A model generated the notes under the pieces. The model ran no database searches. It saw only the letters and a program-made list of their open reading frames with translations, and had not been told where the DNA came from. A stretch of DNA of 42,129 bases. Source: CAIPVR01 sp049316905. GTDB lineage: Bacteria; Actinomycetota; Acidimicrobiia; Acidimicrobiales; Microtrichaceae. This document shows positions 34,365-42,109 of the stretch, piece by piece. Every line of letters begins with the position of its first letter. The first letter of the stretch is position 1. The translations under genes and the position numbers were made by a program. Location of the stretch: contig JBMOJH010000016.1 in the NCBI GenBank assembly GCA_049316905.1, positions 1-42,129 of the forward strand, given 5' to 3'.

Positions 34365-34370
34365 TACCGT
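34365..34370 (+). promoter_or_regulatory. -10 box for a leaderless enoyl-CoA hydratase mRNA
   Basis: TACCGT followed by 8 nt and then the ATG at 34379 puts the predicted transcript start at the start codon. The absence of any Shine-Dalgarno sequence supports leaderless initiation. Confidence 0.5.
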
Positions 34371-34378
34371 CGGCGCCC

Positions 34379-35122
34379 ATGACCGGAACCGACCCCGTGC
34401 TGCTCGTCCACGACGACAGCGGCGCCCGCGTGCTCACCCTCAACCGGCCCGACGCCCTCAACGCCTTCAACCAGGAGCTGTGGCTGGCCACCGCGGAGGC
34501 CCTCGAGGCGGCCGCGGCCGACGACTCGGTGCGGTGCGTGCTGATCACCGGCACCGGCCGGGCCTTCTCCGCGGGCCAGGACCTCGGCGAGATGGCCGAC
34601 CCGTCGGTGTTCGAGGGCTCCGAGCCCGGCTACCGACGCTTCATGCCGGTGCTCGAGACCTTCCCCAAGCCGGTGGTGGCCGCGGTGAACGGCGTGGGCG
34701 TGGGGATCGGCCTCACGATGCTGCTGCACTGCGACGTGGTGCTGATCGCCCGGAGCGCCCGGCTGAAGGTGCCGTTCATCAGCCTGGGCGTGACCACCGA
34801 GGCGTCCGCCAGCCTGCTGATGCCCGCGGTGATGGGCTGGCAGCGCGCGGCGGAGGTGCTGTTCACCGAGCCGTGGATCGACGCGGAGCAGGCCGTGGCC
34901 GACGGCCTCGCGCTGAGGGCCGTGGACGACGACGCCCTCATGGACGAGGCGCTGGGCCTGGCCCGCCACATCGGCGGCCTGCCGCTCGGGCCGGTCGTGG
35001 CGACCAAGCGCCTGCTGCTCGCCGGCCGGGCCGACGCGGTGGCCGCCGCCCGACTGCGGGAGCTCGACGAGTTCGAGGCGCTGGTCGGCGGGATGCTCGC
35101 CGGCGGCGCGGGGGGGTCGTAG
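34379..35122 (+). CDS. enoyl-CoA hydratase/isomerase family protein
   Basis: 247 aa crotonase-fold protein. CoA-binding and oxyanion-hole segments read GTGRAFSAGQDLGEM and AAVNGVGVGIGLTMLLHCDVVL. The first catalytic Glu position of classical hydratases (about two turns after the second motif) is occupied within FISLGVTTEASA, giving an E in a shifted context, so isomerase or other crotonase chemistry is possible. The stop TAG overlaps the next gene's GTG by one base, suggesting one operon with the LLM oxidoreductase. Confidence 0.88.
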   Translation: MTGTDPVLLVHDDSGARVLTLNRPDALNAFNQELWLATAEALEAAAADDSVRCVLITGTGRAFSAGQDLGEMADPSVFEGSEPGYRRFMPVLETFPKPVVAAVNGVGVGIGLTMLLHCDVVLIARSARLKVPFISLGVTTEASASLLMPAVMGWQRAAEVLFTEPWIDAEQAVADGLALRAVDDDALMDEALGLARHIGGLPLGPVVATKRLLLAGRADAVAAARLRELDEFEALVGGMLAGGAGGS

Positions 35123-36033
35123 TGCGACTCTCCCTGTGGCCGAACCTGATGCAGCCCGTCGAGGACGTGCTGGCGCTGGCCCGCCACGCGGAGGACACCG
35201 GCTGGGACGGCCTCTGGGTGGCGGACCACTTCATGGGTGACGGCGGCGGCTTCGGGCCGGAGGAGTCGCCCACGCTCGAGGCCACCGCCGTGCTCGCGGC
35301 GCTCGCCGCGGCGACCTCCCGAGTGCGCCTCGGCCCATTGGTGCTCGGCGCGACCTACCGCCACCCGGCGGTGCTCGCCAACTGGGCCGCAACGGTGGAC
35401 CGGATCAGCGGCGGTCGCCTCGTCCTCGGGCTCGGCGCCGGATGGCAGGAGAACGAGCACCGCCAGTACGGGATCGAGCTGGGCACCCCCGGTGCGCGCG
35501 TCGCCCGCTTCGAGGAGTACCTGACCGTGGTCCGCGGCCTGCTCCGCGACGAGCGGACCACCTTCTCCGGCGAGTGGTACTCCGTGACCGACGCGCTCTG
35601 CTCGCCGGGGCCCGCGCAGGACCCGCTGCCGCTGCTCGTGGGCGCGAAGGGCGACCGGATGCTCGGTGTGGTCGCCCGGCTCGCGGACGAGTGGAACGCG
35701 TGGGGCCTCCCCGGCCCGTGGGCCGACCGCTCGGCCGTGCTCGACCGGCGCTGCGAGGACCTCGGGCGCGACCCGGCGACGATCCGCCGCTCCACGCAGG
35801 CGCTGCTGCTGCCCACCGACGACCCCGACCGGGCCGGGCGGTTCCTGGAGGCCGTGGCGCCCCGCGCCGCGGCGGCAGGATCCGCGGCGGAGCTGTCGGA
35901 GGTGGCGGCGGGCTGGGCCGACGCCGGGGTGGACGAGGTGATCGTGCCCGACGGGCCCCTCGGGACCGGCGCGCGGCGCCTCGAGGCGCTCGAACTGCTG
36001 GCGACCGAGGTGTTCGCGCCCTTCCGGGACTGA
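35122..36033 (+). CDS. LLM-class flavin/F420-dependent oxidoreductase
   Basis: 303 aa luciferase-like TIM-barrel protein. Family landmarks are HAEDTGWDGLWVADHF near the N-terminus, RVRLGPLVLGATYRHPAVLA, and GGRLVLGLGAGWQENEH. F420 rather than FMN is likely in an actinobacterium, but sequence alone does not decide. The substrate is unknown. GTG at 35122 overlaps the previous stop (TAGTG), fixing the start and implying coupling to the enoyl-CoA hydratase. Confidence 0.88.
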   Translation: MRLSLWPNLMQPVEDVLALARHAEDTGWDGLWVADHFMGDGGGFGPEESPTLEATAVLAALAAATSRVRLGPLVLGATYRHPAVLANWAATVDRISGGRLVLGLGAGWQENEHRQYGIELGTPGARVARFEEYLTVVRGLLRDERTTFSGEWYSVTDALCSPGPAQDPLPLLVGAKGDRMLGVVARLADEWNAWGLPGPWADRSAVLDRRCEDLGRDPATIRRSTQALLLPTDDPDRAGRFLEAVAPRAAAAGSAAELSEVAAGWADAGVDEVIVPDGPLGTGARRLEALELLATEVFAPFRD

Positions 36034-36038
36034 CGGCG

Positions 36039-36057
36039 CCGGGGCTGACGGCCCCGG
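36039..36057. terminator. hairpin between convergent genes
   Basis: A 7-bp stem CCGGGGC/GCCCCGG with a 5-nt loop begins 6 nt after the LLM oxidoreductase stop. No T-tract. Confidence 0.45.
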
Positions 36058-36093
36058 AGCCGACCGGGGTTCTGCCGATCGGCGCCGGCCGGA

Positions 36094-36438
36094 TCAGCCG
36101 ACCGCGGCGATGCGCTCGGCCACCCAGTCGAGGCCGCCCCGGGCAGCCATGGCGTCCTGCCAGCCGGTCAGCGCCTCGTGGACCTCGTTGCGCCCCTCGA
36201 TCACGCCGAGCACCTTCACGCCCAGCTCGGAGGTGGGCAGGTCCTGGATGTACGCGTCGCCGAGGGCGTCCATCTCGACGGGCTCGGACGGCTCCCGCAT
36301 GACGTAGAGCTCGCCCGTGTCGGCCACCCAGTTGAGCTCCCAGCGCACGCCGTCGGCGTCGAACCAGTCCCGCCCGAAGGAGACCTCGTCGGAGGCGCGG
36401 CGGCGCGGGTCGGCGTCGTAGAAGGCCTCGATGTCCAT
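36094..36438 (-). CDS. small conserved hypothetical protein (114 aa)
   Basis: Soluble acidic protein beginning MDIEAFYDADPRRRASDEVSFGRDW, with a beta-rich middle (VRWELNWVADTGELYVMREP) and a helical C-terminus (WQDAMAARGGLDWVAERIAAVG). The sequence style resembles a conserved actinobacterial hypothetical; no function is known to me. ATG at 36438 has GGAGGA 4 nt upstream. Divergent from the COQ4-like gene by 68 bp. Confidence 0.75.
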   Translation of the reverse strand: MDIEAFYDADPRRRASDEVSFGRDWFDADGVRWELNWVADTGELYVMREPSEPVEMDALGDAYIQDLPTSELGVKVLGVIEGRNEVHEALTGWQDAMAARGGLDWVAERIAAVG

Positions 36439-36493
36439 GCGTCCTCCGGCTCTGGCTGGCTGCGGCGCCGAGGGTAGCCGGGCGACGGGTCGG

Positions 36494-36499
36494 TACCCT
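36494..36499 (+). promoter_or_regulatory. -10 box for a leaderless COQ4-like mRNA
   Basis: TACCCT followed by 7 nt and the ATG at 36507 predicts a leaderless transcript. No Shine-Dalgarno sequence precedes the ATG. Confidence 0.5.
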
Positions 36500-36506
36500 C
36501 GTTCCG

Positions 36507-37484
36507 ATGGCGTTCCGAGTCCCCGAACCGATGGTGGAACCGCTGGCGGCCGGGCTCGTGGGCCTCGCGGACGTGGACGGCGGACCCACCGGCGAGCAGC
36601 TCGCGGTGCTCGACGCGCTCACCGCGCACCTGCTGGGGCGCCCCGACCTGACCGGCGCAGGGCGACCGGCCGGGGTCGGCCCGGCCGAGCTGGCCGGCGC
36701 CCTCGGCGACGGGACCGCCGGACAGGTGGTCCGGCGGCGCTTCCACGAGCTCGCCGTGGCCGTGGAGGTGTGCCGTCACCCGCAGACCCCGGCGCAGGTG
36801 GAACGGGCCGAGGAGTACGCGGACGCGCTCGGGGTGGACGGTCCGGACCGGGCGATCTTCCGGGACCTGGTGCACGAGGGTGTGGACCGCGCCGCGGAGG
36901 ACTTCCGCCGGTTCCTCGACGCCAACCTGGCCGACCGGTCCGAACCATCGCTGCCGGGGCCGGCGCCGGAGGACCGGTCCGAGCCGGAGCTGGTGGCGAG
37001 ACTCGAGGCGTTCGCCGGGATGGCCGACGGGTCGCTCGGACGGGCCTACCTGCGGTTCTACGAGCGCAGCGGGCTGGCCCTGCCGGGGCGGGAGGCCGCC
37101 GGGGTGAACCACTTCTACGTGAGCCACGACATGACGCACGTGATCGCAGGGATCGCCACCACCGGCCCCGGCGAGGTGGCGCTGAGCGCGTTCCAGATGG
37201 CGATGGACGACAACCCGGTGAACACCTCGGCGCTGCTGGCGTCGCTGGTTGTGCACGAGTCGGGCTTCGAGCGCTCCCCCACCGTGGCGGCCGAGGCCGG
37301 GATCCTCTCCCGCCCCGGCGCGGCCGAACTGCTGGGCCGGGAGATGGCCCGCGGCGCGGCCTGCACGGCGGACTTCTCACTCACGGACCACTTCGAGCTG
37401 GCACCACTCCCGCTCGCCGAGGTGCGCGGGCGCTTCGGGGTACGCCCGCCCGACGACCCCGACGACGGCCACCACATCTGGTGA
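36507..37484 (+). CDS. COQ4-like protein with N-terminal helical (TerB-like) region
   Basis: 325 aa. Residues 207-223 contain H207-D208-x2-H211-x11-E223, the zinc motif of COQ4, followed by VALSAFQMAMDDN as in that family. Residues about 80-145 form a helical region resembling the TerB/tellurite-resistance fold (weak call). COQ4 acts in ubiquinone synthesis in other organisms; actinobacteria normally make menaquinone, so another lipid-quinone or prenyl substrate is likely (inference). The last codon overlaps the GTG of the MFS gene (GTGA). Confidence 0.75.
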   Translation: MAFRVPEPMVEPLAAGLVGLADVDGGPTGEQLAVLDALTAHLLGRPDLTGAGRPAGVGPAELAGALGDGTAGQVVRRRFHELAVAVEVCRHPQTPAQVERAEEYADALGVDGPDRAIFRDLVHEGVDRAAEDFRRFLDANLADRSEPSLPGPAPEDRSEPELVARLEAFAGMADGSLGRAYLRFYERSGLALPGREAAGVNHFYVSHDMTHVIAGIATTGPGEVALSAFQMAMDDNPVNTSALLASLVVHESGFERSPTVAAEAGILSRPGAAELLGREMARGAACTADFSLTDHFELAPLPLAEVRGRFGVRPPDDPDDGHHIW

Positions 37485-38704
37485 CCGGCACACCGGACCG
37501 GGTCGGGGGCGACTCGGCCTACCTCATCACCACCGCGGTCTCCGTCTGCGGATCGGCCATCGGCATCCTCGCGGCCACCGGCGCCACCACCGCCGCCGGG
37601 GGCACGTCGTCCGGAGCGATGTACACGGGCGTCTACACCGCCGCGGTCATGCTCGCGTCCGCCCTCGCCGTCCCGTACGCCCCCCGGCTGGCGAACCGGA
37701 TGGGCACCCGCCGACTGTTCGTCCTGGGGAAGGCCGCCGGCGCCGTGGCGTGGGTCGCGGCCGGCGTGCTGCTGCTCCTCGGGGCGCCGGCCTTCCCGGT
37801 GCTGGTCATCGCCGCACCGTTCCTCGGCCTGCCGATGGGCGCGACCGGGGTGGTCACCCCGCTGCTGACGAAGGCCTACCTCGACACCGGGAACATGTCG
37901 GCCGCCTACGCGCGCGTCTCGGTGTACTCGGGCGTCGCGTGGGGTGTCGGCGCCCTCGGCGGCGGCTACCTGCTCGGCGTCGTCCCGCTCGGCTGGGGGC
38001 TCGTCCTCAACGGCGCCCTCACGGTGCCGCTCGTGTGGTTCACGGAACGGCACCCGCCGCCCGCCGAACTCGCGGAGCCGCCCCGCCCGGGGCGGCCGTG
38101 GCGCGACATCCGCACGAGCCTCGCGGAGAGCCGCACCCTGCGGCTGGTCGCCCTCCTGGGCTGTGCCGTCACCGTGTTCGTCGCCCCGCTGTCGAGCCTG
38201 ATCGTGCCGATCACCCAGGACCTCCGGCACCAGCCGCTCCTGGTCGGCGCCGGCCTGCTGCTCGCCGCCATGGCCGCGGGTGAGTTCATGTCCCCCCGGG
38301 TCGTGGGCGTCGTGGTCCGCGGCCGGTCCGAGCTCACCGCGTCGGCTCTCGCCGCCGTCGGGGCCGGGCTCAGCCTCGTGGTGTTCTCCGTCACGGCCCT
38401 GCTCCTGACCGACCGGACCGAACTGGGGACGTGGGCACTGATCGGGATCGCCTTCGGGGCGCTGCGCTACGCGTCACGAGCTCTGACGGTGGGGGCGGCG
38501 TCGGAGGCCCGCGGGCCCGAACACGCCACCGGCAGCCTGGCGGCACTCACGCTCACCGCAGGGCTCGCGGCGCCCGTGGGCACCCTGCTGTGGAGTGCGC
38601 TGATCGGCGGCCTGGGGGCGGAGGCCGCGACGCTGACCGGGGGCGTCGCCGGCGCGGCCACGGCCGGGCTCGTCCTGCTGGCCGCCCGGCGCCCCGCCGG
38701 CTGA
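37481..38704 (+). CDS. MFS transporter
   Basis: 407 aa with about 12 hydrophobic segments. A loop after helix two, PRLANRMGTRRLFVLG, matches the MFS motif A position (G-x3-D-R/K-x-G-R-R/K) in degenerate form; the central loop includes RPGRPWRDIRTSL. The overall style is of sugar or drug efflux carriers. The GTG overlaps the COQ4-like stop by 4 bp, so the two are translationally coupled, hinting that the carrier moves the substrate or product of the partner. Confidence 0.85.
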   Translation: MTGTPDRVGGDSAYLITTAVSVCGSAIGILAATGATTAAGGTSSGAMYTGVYTAAVMLASALAVPYAPRLANRMGTRRLFVLGKAAGAVAWVAAGVLLLLGAPAFPVLVIAAPFLGLPMGATGVVTPLLTKAYLDTGNMSAAYARVSVYSGVAWGVGALGGGYLLGVVPLGWGLVLNGALTVPLVWFTERHPPPAELAEPPRPGRPWRDIRTSLAESRTLRLVALLGCAVTVFVAPLSSLIVPITQDLRHQPLLVGAGLLLAAMAAGEFMSPRVVGVVVRGRSELTASALAAVGAGLSLVVFSVTALLLTDRTELGTWALIGIAFGALRYASRALTVGAASEARGPEHATGSLAALTLTAGLAAPVGTLLWSALIGGLGAEAATLTGGVAGAATAGLVLLAARRPAG

Positions 38705-38742
38705 GCGCGCCGAGCCGGCCGAGCACCGCCCCGCAGCGAGGT

Positions 38743-39624
38743 TCATGCGGACCGGGTGAGGACGGGCAGGAGCGCGTCGGCCACCTCGGCCGGGCGTTCC
38801 TCGTGGGCGAAGAGTCCCGCACCGGCGACCACGGCGAGCTGTGCATCAGCGAACGTGCTGACCATCCCGCGGGCCCACTCGAGCGGGAAGAACTTGTCCC
38901 CGTCACCCCACACGAGCTGCACCGGCGCGTCGATCCGGCGGTGCAGCTCGCCGAGCTCGTGCACGTACCGGGTGTCGAAGCTGCGGAGCACCTTCATCGC
39001 CGCGTCGCGCCGGCTGCGGTCCTCGGCCAGCGGACGCAGGAAGAACTCGTCGAACTCGCCGTCGAGGAGCGAGCGGTCCTCGAACGCGTCGCCGAGCACG
39101 AAGCCGTTGCGGCGCAGGCGGGGCGAGCCGGCGAGCTTGCCGAACAGCGCCCCGAAGCCCGGGGCGTTGCGTCCGGCGAGGAACATCCGGAACCGCCACG
39201 AGAGCCCCTGTGACTGCTCGGTGTCGATGAGCCCCATGGCCGCGAGGCGTTCGTCGCCGGCCATCGCGTGGCGGGCGATCATGCCGCCGCTGTCGTGGCC
39301 GACCACGGCCACCCGCCGCAGGCCCAGGAGATCGACCACCCGGCGCACCGCGCGGATGTGGCCGTCGATCGACATCGGCGTGTCGGCCCGGAAACGGCTC
39401 GATCCGGCGCTCACGAGGTCGATGAGGTGGCACGTCACGTGGTCCGCCAGGTGCGGCAGCAGCTTGCGGAACGTGGCGCCGCTCACCGGCCAGCCGTGGA
39501 CGAACAGGACATCGGGGCCGGCGCCGACCACGCGGTGGGCGACCTCGCCGGCCCCCACGTCGAGGTACCGGTCGGGCGGGGCGCGGAACAGCTCGGTGGC
39601 GTCGGAGGACGAGAGTGCAGCCAT
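38743..39624 (-). CDS. alpha/beta hydrolase (dehalogenase/epoxide-hydrolase-like), catalytic His replaced
   Basis: 293 aa. HGWP (43-46) forms the oxyanion hole, and the nucleophile elbow is GHDSGG with D111, the Asp nucleophile of haloalkane dehalogenases, fluoroacetate dehalogenases and epoxide hydrolases. The acid region WGDGDKFFP is present. The canonical GAGHF...ERP histidine is Leu (L271, GAGLFAHEERP), so the final hydrolysis step may be blocked unless H274 substitutes. ATG at 39624; divergent from the XRE regulator, which probably controls it. Confidence 0.82.
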   Translation of the reverse strand: MAALSSSDATELFRAPPDRYLDVGAGEVAHRVVGAGPDVLFVHGWPVSGATFRKLLPHLADHVTCHLIDLVSAGSSRFRADTPMSIDGHIRAVRRVVDLLGLRRVAVVGHDSGGMIARHAMAGDERLAAMGLIDTEQSQGLSWRFRMFLAGRNAPGFGALFGKLAGSPRLRRNGFVLGDAFEDRSLLDGEFDEFFLRPLAEDRSRRDAAMKVLRSFDTRYVHELGELHRRIDAPVQLVWGDGDKFFPLEWARGMVSTFADAQLAVVAGAGLFAHEERPAEVADALLPVLTRSA

Positions 39625-39698
39625 GGACACAGCCTCGCGATCCTCGGCGCCGTCGGCGACGAACTGAGGAGGTAGGTGCCCGATGGCGGCGAGCCCCG

Positions 39699-39704
39699 TA
39701 GCGT
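39699..39704 (+). promoter_or_regulatory. -10 box for a leaderless XRE-regulator mRNA
   Basis: TAGCGT is followed by 7 nt and the GTG at 39712, the spacing expected for a transcript starting at the start codon. Confidence 0.45.
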
Positions 39705-39711
39705 CACCTCC

Positions 39712-40533
39712 GTGGCCGGTGGCGACCAGCGGGCGGGACTGATCCCGGCGATGTTGAAGCAGTGGCGGGCGTCGCGCGGGCTCAGCCAGCTCGACCTGGC
39801 GCTCGCGGCGGGGATCTCGGCCCGTCACGTGAGCTTCATCGAGACCGGCCGTTCGGTGCCGAGCGCCGAGATGGTGCTGTGCATCGGGTCCACACTCGGG
39901 GTACCGCTGCGGCAGGTGAACGCGATGCTCGCCGCGGCGGGTCACGACGAGGTCTTCGACGAGCCCGAGGAGCTCGCGCCGCCGGTGCTCGAGGCGCTGG
40001 AGTTCCTGAAGTCGCACCACGAGCCGTTCCCGCTCGTGGTGGTCGACCGGACCTACACGGTGCTGGACGCGAACCGGGCCGCCACCACGCTGTTCGGCCT
40101 GCTCCTCGACCAGCCCCTCGACGAGGCGGACGGCGTGGCCGGCCTCAACCTGGCGCGACTGACCTTCGATCCCGAAGGTGCCCAGCCGTACCTCGTGAAC
40201 TTCGATGAGGTGGGGCGCCAGGCCCTCTGGCGCATCCAGCGCGAGGTGCTGGCCGACCCCGACGACGGCCAGCTCCATGAGCTGCTCGACGAGCTGCTGG
40301 CGATGCCCACGGTCTCGGAGGACTGGCGGGAGGTGAACCTGTTGGAGCCATCCGACCCGGCGATCGTGCTGCACCTCCGCCGTGACGGGGTGGACCTGCG
40401 GTTCCTCACCACCGTCACCATGTTCCAGGCCCCTCAGAACGTGGCGGTGGAGCAGATGCGGATCGAGCAGTGGTTCCCGTACGACGAGGCGACCGCCGCC
40501 ACATGTCGTGCGCTCGCGGCGCCCGCGGACTGA
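39712..40533 (+). CDS. XRE family transcriptional regulator with MmyB-like C-terminal domain
   Basis: 273 aa. The HTH (about 15-70) reads LKQWRASRGLSQLDLALAAGISARHVSFIETGRSVPS, a classical XRE pattern. The C-terminal part (about 90-265), with LVVVDRTYTVLDANRAA and the REVNLLEPSDPA block, matches the MmyB-like PAS-type ligand-binding domain. It probably represses or activates the divergent hydrolase gene in response to a small, perhaps fatty-acid-like, ligand (inference from family). GTG at 39712 is chosen for its -10 spacing; GTG at 39676, after GGAGG, is the alternative. Confidence 0.88.
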   Translation: MAGGDQRAGLIPAMLKQWRASRGLSQLDLALAAGISARHVSFIETGRSVPSAEMVLCIGSTLGVPLRQVNAMLAAAGHDEVFDEPEELAPPVLEALEFLKSHHEPFPLVVVDRTYTVLDANRAATTLFGLLLDQPLDEADGVAGLNLARLTFDPEGAQPYLVNFDEVGRQALWRIQREVLADPDDGQLHELLDELLAMPTVSEDWREVNLLEPSDPAIVLHLRRDGVDLRFLTTVTMFQAPQNVAVEQMRIEQWFPYDEATAATCRALAAPAD

Positions 40534-40564
40534 GCGACGCACCGCACCGCCCGGCGGAGTCGGC

Positions 40565-41644
40565 TCAACCCAGCAGGTCGAGGAGGAACCCCTCAGCCGC
40601 CGGTGACGCGACGAACGGCACGTCGCAATGGCCGGCACCGGGGAACAGCTCGTGGTGGACCCGGCCTCCGAGCGCCACTGCCGCATCAACGTAGGCCTGC
40701 TGCCAGGACGGGGGCACGGTCACATCGGCGGTGCCCGTGGCCACGTGGACCGGCACCGTCGGCCGGCTGCGTCCCGCCGAGCCGGAACGCAGACGCGCGA
40801 TCCAGCGCTCCACGTTCCTCGGTTCGGCGGCGAGGACGGGCCCCCGGGCCGCCGCCGCGGACAGTTCGGCGCCCAGCAGGTGCGACGGGAGACGGTCCCA
40901 CTCACGACCGAGGAGCTCGACCACCGGCGGCGCCAGGAGGTCGAGCGGGTCGAGGTCGTCGAACAGCCATCCGTGGGCGGCGACCAGCATCACCACGTGC
41001 ACCTCGGCGAGCGCGGCCTCGGACACGACGGTCGAACGGTCCACCGCGAACGCCAGGGCAGGGACACCGGGGGCGAAGGTCGCCACGCCCCGGAGGTCCA
41101 GGCCGGCGAGGTCGTCATCCGGCAGTTCGGCGACCCCGAGGGCCATTCCCCCGCCCTCCGACCAACCGAGCGCTGCGAAGCGCTCCCCCGCCCCGGTCCC
41201 CTCGATGCAGCGGGCGGACCGCACCGCGTTGACCGCGTCGCGTGCCCCCGTGCCGTGCACGCAGTAGTGGTGGAACCCCTCGGTGCCGAGGCCCTGGTAG
41301 TCGGGTGCCACCACCACCGCACCGGCGGCGAGATACGCCTCGATCCCCGGCACACCGCGGTCGACCTGGTCCGCACCGACGGGCTCCGGGAAGGTGATCA
41401 ACTCGCCCGCAGGCTGTGGTTGGCGGGAGGGGACGGCGGCGTCACCGAGGCCGGTCGTGCCGTGGCACCACACGATCACCGGCCGTTCGGCGCCCTCCCC
41501 GTCGGGAGCGACGACGATCCCCGTGGACCGGGTGACACGCCCGAGCAGATCCCGGGACACGAACAGGACGCGCCACGCACGGGAGCCGGCTACGTCGGGA
41601 CGGAGCTCCTCCGAGCGGAGCAGGTCACCGGGCCCGGGACTCAT
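40565..41644 (-). CDS. secretory-lipase-like alpha/beta hydrolase
   Basis: 359 aa. Resembles the LIP/secretory lipase family: VIVWCHGTTGLGD as oxyanion-hole region, VVAPDYQGLGTEG, nucleophile elbow GWSEGGG, TADVTVPP with the catalytic Asp, and GAGHCDVPF with the His. No signal peptide is visible, so cytosolic despite the family name. The ATG overlaps the previous stop (ATGA, 41641-41644), implying coupling to the DDN-type gene. Substrate probably an ester; identity unknown. Confidence 0.85.
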   Translation of the reverse strand: MSPGPGDLLRSEELRPDVAGSRAWRVLFVSRDLLGRVTRSTGIVVAPDGEGAERPVIVWCHGTTGLGDAAVPSRQPQPAGELITFPEPVGADQVDRGVPGIEAYLAAGAVVVAPDYQGLGTEGFHHYCVHGTGARDAVNAVRSARCIEGTGAGERFAALGWSEGGGMALGVAELPDDDLAGLDLRGVATFAPGVPALAFAVDRSTVVSEAALAEVHVVMLVAAHGWLFDDLDPLDLLAPPVVELLGREWDRLPSHLLGAELSAAAARGPVLAAEPRNVERWIARLRSGSAGRSRPTVPVHVATGTADVTVPPSWQQAYVDAAVALGGRVHHELFPGAGHCDVPFVASPAAEGFLLDLLG

Positions 41645-42057
41645 TCCGAACCGAGGTCGCCCGGACCGCCGTCGCCGACGAGCTCCAGCAACGCCAGGCG
41701 GACCGGGCCGGTACGGACGGTGGCCCCGGCCGGGCGGAGGCTTCCGCACAGCCACACCGCCGGGTCGGGGTCGACGGCGAGATTGCGGAACCACTGCGAG
41801 TCGGTCCGAACGGTGCCCACCAGCACTCGGTCGCCGACCCGGGCCGCGAGCAGGGGGACCTCCCGCTCCAGGCCGGTCCGGCGACCCGTGGTCCGCAGCA
41901 CGACGAGGCCCACACCGACCGGGAGCGGTCCCACCATCCCGGAGCGGGCGAGCGGACCGATGACGCGGTTCACCGACCGGAACACCCCGTGCAGCGAGGG
42001 GACCCGGACGGCCGGACCCGGCGTTCGCGTCCGCACTGTCATCGACGTCGTTTCCAC
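41641..42057 (-). CDS. DDN-type (F420-binding nitroreductase) family protein
   Basis: 138 aa split-barrel protein. VVLRTTGRRTGLEREVPLL and SQWFRNLAVDP match the deazaflavin-dependent nitroreductase family, in which these segments contact F420 phosphate. The GTG at 42057 follows GGAGGAG by 5 nt, which favours it over the ATG at 42042. Family members reduce quinones, nitro compounds or other electrophiles. Coupled to the downstream lipase-like gene. Confidence 0.87.
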   Translation of the reverse strand: METTSMTVRTRTPGPAVRVPSLHGVFRSVNRVIGPLARSGMVGPLPVGVGLVVLRTTGRRTGLEREVPLLAARVGDRVLVGTVRTDSQWFRNLAVDPDPAVWLCGSLRPAGATVRTGPVRLALLELVGDGGPGDLGSE

Positions 42058-42088
42058 GATGCTCCTCCGGCCGTTCTGTGTCCGCGAG

Positions 42089-42109
42089 CCGGACGAACGG
42101 ACCGTCCGG
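42089..42109. promoter_or_regulatory. palindromic operator-like site
   Basis: Arms CCGGACG and CGTCCGG around a 7-nt centre that itself contains ACGGACCGT, a nested palindrome. It is 32 bp upstream of the DDN-type gene start, the position of a repressor operator, and resembles TetR-type sites. The regulator would be outside the window. Confidence 0.4.

Noticed and set aside
40565..41794. Extended start for the lipase-like gene reaching to 41794.
   Set aside because: The extension lies inside the DDN-type gene in another frame; the ATGA overlap at 41641-41644 gives a natural start.
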